Part shown: in pieces, positions 59,412-64,000 of the stretch | Position numbering within the stretch: the stretch's first letter is position 1 | Layout: every line of letters begins with the position of its first letter | Assembly (NCBI RefSeq): GCF_030997045.1 | Contig: NZ_CP116899.1 | Coordinates: forward strand, 3,372,001-3,436,000 | Source of the DNA: Microbulbifer sp. TB1203 | Lineage (GTDB): Bacteria; Pseudomonadota; Gammaproteobacteria; Pseudomonadales; Cellvibrionaceae | DNA: 64,000 bases | Direction of reading: 5' to 3' | The notes under the pieces: generated by a model | Databases searched by the model: none | What the model saw: the letters and a program-made list of their open reading frames with translations, nothing else | What the model was told of the DNA's origin: nothing | Position numbers and translations under genes: made by a program

Positions 59412-60413
59412 ATGCAACGGAAATCTCGCGCGGCCTGGATTGCCGCCCCGGCAATCGCACTCGCCCTTATCTACCTGCTGAACGCCTCCTGGCTGGCGGA
59501 GAAGCGCCCGGGCAAGCCCACCCTCATCTCCCACCGCGGGGTCTATCAGACCTACGACCGCAAGGACCTCGGCCGCGACGAGTGCACCGCAGTGCGTATC
59601 TACGAGTCCGAGCACGACTATCTGGAAAACACCCTCGCCTCCATGGAGGCGGCTTTTGACTACGGGGCTGACATCGTCGAAATCGATGTGTATGCCACCA
59701 CGGACGGCGAGTTCGCAGTCTTCCACGACGTAGACCTGGACTGCCGCACCGAAGGCCACGGCTTCACCCGCGAGCACTCCATGGAATATCTGAAGACCCT
59801 GGACATCGGCTACGGCTACACCTTCGACGGCGGCGAGACCTATCCCTTCCGCGGCAAAGGCGTGGGACTGATGCCCACCCTGGAAGAAGTCTTCCGGCGC
59901 TTCCCCGACAGGCATTTCCTGATCAATATCAAGAGCGGCAGTCGCAGAGAGGCGAAGAAGCTCGACGAGTATCTCCGCCAACGCGGCCTGCCCCTCAAGG
60001 GCCCGCTGCTCGCCTACGGCGCCCCAAAGCCGATGGAAACACTGCGCAAGCTGCGCCCGGACGCCTGGCTGTTCAGCCGGGAAAGCGTGAAGGAGTGCAC
60101 CTATCGCTACCTGCTGCTGGGCTGGAGCGGCTATGTGCCGGAAGCCTGCCGCAAGGGCGCGGTCATCGCGCCCAATACCTGGCACTGGGCACTCTGGGGC
60201 TGGCCCGACCGGTTTATCCAACGTATGGAAGACGCGGGCAGCCTGATTATGGTGCTGGACTACCGCAACCAGAAGCGGGGCGTTCACGGCATCTACAAGC
60301 CGGAGGAAATCGACTTTCTGCCGGCAGATTACCGCGGCGCTCTCTGGGTGGAGAAAATCGAGGTCATCGGCCCCTACGCGAAACAGAAGTTCGCGCGCAC
60401 CTCCGCAGAGTGA
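59412..60413 (+). CDS. Membrane-anchored glycerophosphodiester phosphodiesterase family protein
   Basis: A GDPD-fold phosphodiesterase, predicted to face the periplasm behind one N-terminal helix (AAWIAAPAIALALIYLLNASWLA, about 7-29). The ATG at 59412 follows GAGGG by eight bases and gives 333 residues. Active-site motifs: HRG in TLISHRGVYQTY, ENT in YLENTLASMEAAFDYGADIVEIDVYATTDGEFAVFHDVDLD with the metal-binding Glu/Asp, and the general-base histidine of FHD. A loop of about 30 residues separates the HRG and ENT motifs, longer than in common GDPDs. Substrate unknown; glycerophosphodiesters are the default guess. Confidence 0.85.
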   Translation: MQRKSRAAWIAAPAIALALIYLLNASWLAEKRPGKPTLISHRGVYQTYDRKDLGRDECTAVRIYESEHDYLENTLASMEAAFDYGADIVEIDVYATTDGEFAVFHDVDLDCRTEGHGFTREHSMEYLKTLDIGYGYTFDGGETYPFRGKGVGLMPTLEEVFRRFPDRHFLINIKSGSRREAKKLDEYLRQRGLPLKGPLLAYGAPKPMETLRKLRPDAWLFSRESVKECTYRYLLLGWSGYVPEACRKGAVIAPNTWHWALWGWPDRFIQRMEDAGSLIMVLDYRNQKRGVHGIYKPEEIDFLPADYRGALWVEKIEVIGPYAKQKFARTSAE

Positions 60414-60422
60414 CCGTGGGGC

Positions 60423-60439
60423 GGGGCTATTGCAGCCCC
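60423..60439. terminator. Hairpin between convergent GDPD and cyaY genes
   Basis: GGGGCT (60423-60428) pairs with AGCCCC (60434-60439) around a five-base loop. The two convergent genes are only 13 bases apart, and the stem includes most of the cyaY stop codon, so one small structure may serve both transcripts. Confidence 0.4.
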
Positions 60440-60762
60440 AGGGAAACCGGCTCGCCCATCTGTTCAGAGAGTACCCGGTCCAGCAGCGTCGGCAGATCCT
60501 CGCCGGTGGTGGTGCACTTCCAGCCGGGCTTGTTTTCGGAATTGTCGAAGCTGAGATGATAGCCGCCGGACCTGGCCGCCACCCATAGCTCGCGGTTGGC
60601 GGACTGGCGCGAGAGGATCACCTGACTGCCGTTGTCCTCCAGAGTCAGGGTGAGCACCGCGTCGGCGCGCTCGTAGTCGATATCCCACTCGCAGTTGTCC
60701 AGCGCATCCTCGATAGCGATCAGGGTGCGCTCTACCGCCGCGTCGTATTCCGCCTGGCTCAT
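60427..60762 (-). CDS. cyaY: Frataxin homolog CyaY
   Basis: CyaY is a small acidic iron-binding protein that regulates iron-sulfur cluster assembly on IscS/IscU. The 111 residues carry the acidic first helix (MSQAEYDAAVERTLIAIEDALDNCEWDIDYERAD) used for iron and IscS binding. The beta-sheet part has VLTLTLEDNGSQVILSRQSANRELWVAARSGGYHLSF. LPTLLDRVLSEQMG forms the last helix. It is divergent from lptM, 76 bases between starts, exactly as in Pseudomonas and enterobacteria. Confidence 0.95.
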   Translation of the reverse strand: MSQAEYDAAVERTLIAIEDALDNCEWDIDYERADAVLTLTLEDNGSQVILSRQSANRELWVAARSGGYHLSFDNSENKPGWKCTTTGEDLPTLLDRVLSEQMGEPVSLGLQ

Positions 60763-60838
60763 AATTTGTTGCTTCTGTCGTACTGTGTTGAGGAGGGGAG
60801 GCCGTTATACTAGCAGGCTTTGACGATCTGACCGCAGG

Positions 60839-61111
60839 ATGTTGCGCATGCCCCGAAAAATCCCTCTCCTCCTGTTGCTCCTCGCCGCCTTCGGGCCGCT
60901 GGGCGCCTGCGGGCAAAAAGGTCCACTCTATCTGCCCCAGGACGCCGCGGCGCCGGCGCAGCCGATCGCCGCTCCTGCGTCCACTGCTCCCGCTCTCGCG
61001 CCCATTGAAAGCAACGGAAAAGAAGAGGAAGGTGAGAGAGAGGAAGAACCCCTGCCGCAAACCACCGGCGCCGACGACTATAGCGAAGAGGAGCCCGCGC
61101 CGGAAAAATGA
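60839..61111 (+). CDS. lptM: Lipoprotein LptM (YifL/LppL family)
   Basis: LptM is a small outer-membrane lipoprotein that assists maturation of the LptD LPS translocon. The 90 residues begin with a lipoprotein signal and the invariant lipobox region LGACGQKGPLYLP, with lipidated Cys24. The remainder is low-complexity, Ala/Pro then Glu-rich (EEEGEREEEPLPQ). A second in-frame ATG three codons later is an alternative start. Its stop overlaps the lysA ATG by four bases (ATGA), the usual lptM-lysA-dapF arrangement. Confidence 0.92.
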   Translation: MLRMPRKIPLLLLLLAAFGPLGACGQKGPLYLPQDAAAPAQPIAAPASTAPALAPIESNGKEEEGEREEEPLPQTTGADDYSEEEPAPEK

Positions 61112-62370
61112 GTGAGTTCAATTATCGGGGCGGCAGCCTGTGGGCCGAAGAAGTCCCCCTGGAGCAGATCGCCGAGCGCTTCGGCACCCCCACCTACGTC
61201 TACAGCCGCGCGCATTTCGAGCGCCAGTTCCGCGCCTACGCCGACGCCCTGGGCGAGCATCCCGGGCTGATCTGTTACGCGGTCAAGGCCAACAGCAACC
61301 TGGGCATTCTGTCGCTGCTGGCGCAGCTGGGTTCGGGCTTCGATATCGTTTCCGGCGGCGAGCTGGAACGGGTGCTGCTGGCCGGCGGCGACCCGTCGAA
61401 GGTCGTTTTCTCCGGGGTGGGCAAGACCGCCGCGGAAATGCGCCGCGCGCTGGAAGTAGGGGTTCACTGCTTCAACGTGGAATCGGAAGCGGAGCTGGAG
61501 CGCCTGGATGCGGTGGCCGCGGAGATGGGCACCACCGCGCCGGTGTCATTGCGGGTCAATCCGGATGTGGATGCCAAAACCCACCCCTATATCTCCACCG
61601 GCCTCCGGGAAAACAAATTCGGTATCGCCATCGACACGGCGGTGGACACCTACCGCCGCGCGGCACAGTCGCGCCACCTGAAGGTGATCGGTGTGGACTG
61701 CCATATCGGCTCGCAGCTCACCGAACTGGCGCCCTTCCTCGACGCCCTCGACCGGCTGCTACTGCTGGTGGATCAGCTGACCGCGGAGGGCATAGCGCTG
61801 GAACACCTGGATCTGGGCGGCGGCCTCGGCGTGCGCTACCGCGGCGAGGAGCCGCCACCGGTAAGCGACTACCTGGGCGCGGTGAAAGAGCGCCTGGGCG
61901 ATCGCCCACTGGGCCTGGTGCTGGAGCCGGGCCGCTCCATCTCCGCCAACGGCGGCCTTCTGCTCACCCGGGTGGAATACCTGAAGCGCGCCGAGGAACA
62001 CAACTTCGCCATCGTCGACGCGGCCATGAACGACAACCTGCGCCCGGCCCTGTACCAGGCGTGGCAGGACATAGTCCCGGTGGCTCCGGACAGCGGCGAA
62101 AGCGAGAGCTGGGATATCGTGGGCCCGGTGTGCGAGACCGGCGACTTCCTCGGCAAGCACCGCCAGTTGGCGCTGCAGCAGGGGCAACTGCTGGCCATGC
62201 TGTCCGCCGGCGCCTACGGTTTCAGCATGAGTTCGAACTACAATTCCCGTCCGCGGGCCGCGGAAGTGCTCGTGGACGGCGACAGGACCTACCTGGTACG
62301 CGCGCGGGAGACCCTGGCGGACCTGGTGCGCGGCGAGAGCCCGGTTCCGGAAAGAGAGCCGGAGAAATAG
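61108..62370 (+). CDS. lysA: Diaminopimelate decarboxylase
   Basis: LysA decarboxylates meso-diaminopimelate to lysine with PLP. The 420 residues fold as an alanine-racemase barrel. The PLP lysine is Lys60 in YAVKANSNLGIL. VDCHIGSQLTEL, LDLGGGLGVRYRGEEPPP and LEPGRSISANGGLLLTRVEYLK follow, and GPVCETGDFLGKHRQL carries the conserved Cys-Glu of the second active site half. AYGFSMSSNYNSRPRAAEVLVDG is near the C-terminus. It overlaps lptM by four bases, and dapF begins one base after its stop. Confidence 0.97.
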   Translation: MSEFNYRGGSLWAEEVPLEQIAERFGTPTYVYSRAHFERQFRAYADALGEHPGLICYAVKANSNLGILSLLAQLGSGFDIVSGGELERVLLAGGDPSKVVFSGVGKTAAEMRRALEVGVHCFNVESEAELERLDAVAAEMGTTAPVSLRVNPDVDAKTHPYISTGLRENKFGIAIDTAVDTYRRAAQSRHLKVIGVDCHIGSQLTELAPFLDALDRLLLLVDQLTAEGIALEHLDLGGGLGVRYRGEEPPPVSDYLGAVKERLGDRPLGLVLEPGRSISANGGLLLTRVEYLKRAEEHNFAIVDAAMNDNLRPALYQAWQDIVPVAPDSGESESWDIVGPVCETGDFLGKHRQLALQQGQLLAMLSAGAYGFSMSSNYNSRPRAAEVLVDGDRTYLVRARETLADLVRGESPVPEREPEK

Positions 62371-62371
62371 C

Positions 62372-63202
62372 ATGCGCGTTAAATTCACCAAGATGCACGG
62401 CCTCGGCAACGACTTCGTGATGCTCGACGGCATCAGCCAGCGCATCAAGCTGTCGCCGGAAAAGATCCGCCGCCTGGCGGACCGCCACTTCGGGGTGGGT
62501 TGCGACCAGGTACTGGTGGTGGAGCCGCCGCGGACCCCGGACGCGGACTTCCGCTACCGCATCTACAACGCCGACGGCGGCGAGGTGGAGAACTGCGGCA
62601 ACGGCGCCCGCTGCTTCGCCCGCTTTGTGCGCGAGCGCCGCCTCACCGGCAAACGCCAACTGGTGGTGGAGACCGCGGGCGGCATCCTGCAACTGAACCT
62701 GCTCGAGGGCGACCAGGTCAGCGTGGACATGGGCGTACCCGCCCTGGAGCCGGAACAGATCCCCTTTATTGCCGACCGCTATGCCGACACCTACCCGCTG
62801 GAGGTGGACGGCGAGGTCTACACCATCGGCGCGGTATCCATGGGCAATCCCCATGCCGTGCTGCTGGTGGATGACGTGGAACAGGCGCCGGTGAATACGC
62901 TGGGTCCCAAAATCGAAACCCACGAGCGCTTCCCCCAGCGGGTCAATGCGGGTTTCCTGCAGGTGGATTCCCGCACCGAAGCCAGGCTGCGGGTGTTCGA
63001 GCGGGGCGTGGGCGAGACCCGCGCCTGCGGTACCGGCGCCTGCGCGGCGGTGGTCTCCGCGCACCAGCGCGGCCTGGTGGACGACACCGTGCGAGTGCGG
63101 CTGCCCGGGGGCACGCTGACAATCCACTGGAGTGGACCGGAGCAGCCGGTTACCATGACCGGGCCCGCCACCACCGTGTACCACGGGCAGATCATCCTCT
63201 AA
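62372..63202 (+). CDS. dapF: Diaminopimelate epimerase
   Basis: DapF interconverts LL- and meso-diaminopimelate without a cofactor, using two cysteines as acid and base. The 276 residues have both: Cys75 in NADGGEVENCGNGARC and Cys219 in RACGTGACAAV. The N-terminal FTKMHGLGNDFVMLDG is also conserved. Its neighbours lysA and the DUF484 gene (which usually precedes xerC) are the standard order. Confidence 0.97.
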   Translation: MRVKFTKMHGLGNDFVMLDGISQRIKLSPEKIRRLADRHFGVGCDQVLVVEPPRTPDADFRYRIYNADGGEVENCGNGARCFARFVRERRLTGKRQLVVETAGGILQLNLLEGDQVSVDMGVPALEPEQIPFIADRYADTYPLEVDGEVYTIGAVSMGNPHAVLLVDDVEQAPVNTLGPKIETHERFPQRVNAGFLQVDSRTEARLRVFERGVGETRACGTGACAAVVSAHQRGLVDDTVRVRLPGGTLTIHWSGPEQPVTMTGPATTVYHGQIIL

Positions 63203-63225
63203 CCGCACCGGACGACTAGGACAAG

Positions 63226-63954
63226 ATGACGGAACACAGCGAAGCCACCCCCGCGAGTGCCGCCGGCGACCAGGAGACCCAGCGCAGCAAGAAGCTGCTC
63301 GCCCGCCAGGTGGCCCGCTACCTGATCCAGAACCCGGACTTCTTCGTCGAACACCTGGAGCTGTTGGAAACCATCAAGCTACCGCGGGAAAACGGCAAGA
63401 CCGTCTCGCTGATGACCCATCAGACCAACCTGCTGCGCGAGCGCAATATCGAGATGCGCCAGCGTCTCGACCAGCTGCTGCACAACGCCCGCGAGAACGA
63501 CCAGCTGTTCCTGCACAGCCGCCGCCTGATCCTGGCGCTGCTGGAGGCGGAGAATGTGGCCGAGGCTGGGGCGGTCCTCTACCGCAGCTTCCGCGAAGAC
63601 TTCGGCGTTGACACCACCACCCTCACCCTGTTCGCCCCCCTGCCCGCGGGGCACCGCTCCCTGGGCGATGTGCGCACCAGCCCGCGCGCCAGCGCGGAAA
63701 CCGCTATCGGCGCCATACTGCGCAACGGCCGCACGGTTTGCGGTGTACTGCGGCCGGCGGAAAAGGAATACCTGTTCGGCGGGGAAGCGGACAGAGTGGC
63801 CTCCGCCGCGGTGATCCCGCTGGCCAACCAACTGGGCATCCTCGCCGTCGGCTCCACCGACCCACAGCACTACCGTTCCAGCCTGGGCACCCTGTTCCTC
63901 TCCTACATCGGCGAAGTGCTCGAGCGCCTGCTGCCGAAACTGCTCGCCGCCTAG
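63226..63954 (+). CDS. DUF484 family protein
   Basis: A conserved protein of unknown function, found between dapF and the recombinase gene xerC in many gammaproteobacteria. The 242 residues start with a low-complexity tail and then the family block QVARYLIQNPDFFVEHLELLETIKLPRENGKTVSLMTHQTNLLRERNIEMRQRLDQLLHNARENDQLF. A GAF-like C-terminal region includes AAVIPLANQLGILAVGSTDPQHYRSSLGTLFLSYIGEVLERLLPKLLA. The next gene lies off the right edge; the last 46 bases contain none. Confidence 0.92.
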   Translation: MTEHSEATPASAAGDQETQRSKKLLARQVARYLIQNPDFFVEHLELLETIKLPRENGKTVSLMTHQTNLLRERNIEMRQRLDQLLHNARENDQLFLHSRRLILALLEAENVAEAGAVLYRSFREDFGVDTTTLTLFAPLPAGHRSLGDVRTSPRASAETAIGAILRNGRTVCGVLRPAEKEYLFGGEADRVASAAVIPLANQLGILAVGSTDPQHYRSSLGTLFLSYIGEVLERLLPKLLAA

Positions 63955-64000
63955 CCACGCATCTGCGCGCCGCGCTGACGCACCGCGGGCTGTCTCTATT

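Overview
The window looks like a chromosomal segment of a GC-rich, aerobic gammaproteobacterium related to the pseudomonads, most likely a marine Cellvibrionales such as Microbulbifer. This rests on gene content and gene order: hemE-gltDB-aroBK-pilQPONM/ponA, pilGHIJ-chpAC next to gshB and a tonB3-like gene, yggT-proC-yggS/pilTU, metXW-rdgB-hemW, algZR/argH and lptM-lysA-dapF are all blocks known from Pseudomonas, here brought together in one 64 kb stretch. The genus is an inference.

Layout. 1-8,800: minus-strand hemE (partial), gltD, gltB, aroB, aroK. 8,784-13,818: the minus-strand type IV pilus assembly operon pilM-N-O-P-Q, tightly overlapping and running into aroK-aroB, with ponA (PBP1A) divergent from pilM. 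16,675-27,193: minus-strand Pil-Chp chemosensory cluster pilG-H-I-J-chpA-chpC, without pilK or chpB. 27,466-34,908: plus-strand gshB, tonB3-like, yqgE, ruvX, hemC, hemD, hemX, hemY. 34,922-43,408: an exported alpha/beta hydrolase, a GNAT acetyltransferase, ubiD, an RRM RNA-binding protein, rho, trxA, hemW, rdgB and a DUF4426 protein. 43,477-49,728: metW, metX, a dynamin-like GTPase, yggT, proC, yggS (minus). 49,815-52,111: pilT and pilU (plus). 52,112-55,774: an accessory pocket with three AT-rich unrecognised genes around an SDR oxidoreductase and a LysE exporter. 55,775-64,000: algR/algZ-type two-component system (minus), argH, a membrane-anchored GDPD, cyaY, lptM, lysA, dapF, a DUF484 protein.

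How it fits together. Much of the window serves twitching motility and surface sensing: the PilMNOP alignment complex and PilQ secretin, the PilT/PilU retraction motors, the PilJ receptor with its ChpA kinase and PilG/PilH regulators, a TonB3-like protein, and an AlgZ/AlgR pair that controls pilus genes in Pseudomonas. The rest is housekeeping: tetrapyrrole synthesis (hemE, C, D, X, Y, W), glutamate synthesis, shikimate, methionine, lysine/DAP, arginine and proline synthesis, glutathione, ubiquinone, thioredoxin and Rho.

The non-coding DNA is informative. There are several palindromic intergenic repeat families. An intrinsic terminator sits directly against the gltB ribosome-binding site. A 20-bp tandem duplication upstream of an AT-rich secreted-protein gene creates upstream minicistrons. 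No rRNA, tRNA, CRISPR array, complete insertion sequence or prophage was seen. I found no clearly new multi-gene system; the best candidates for something undescribed are the AT-rich secreted-protein genes at 52.2-55.6 kb and the covarying palindromic repeat.
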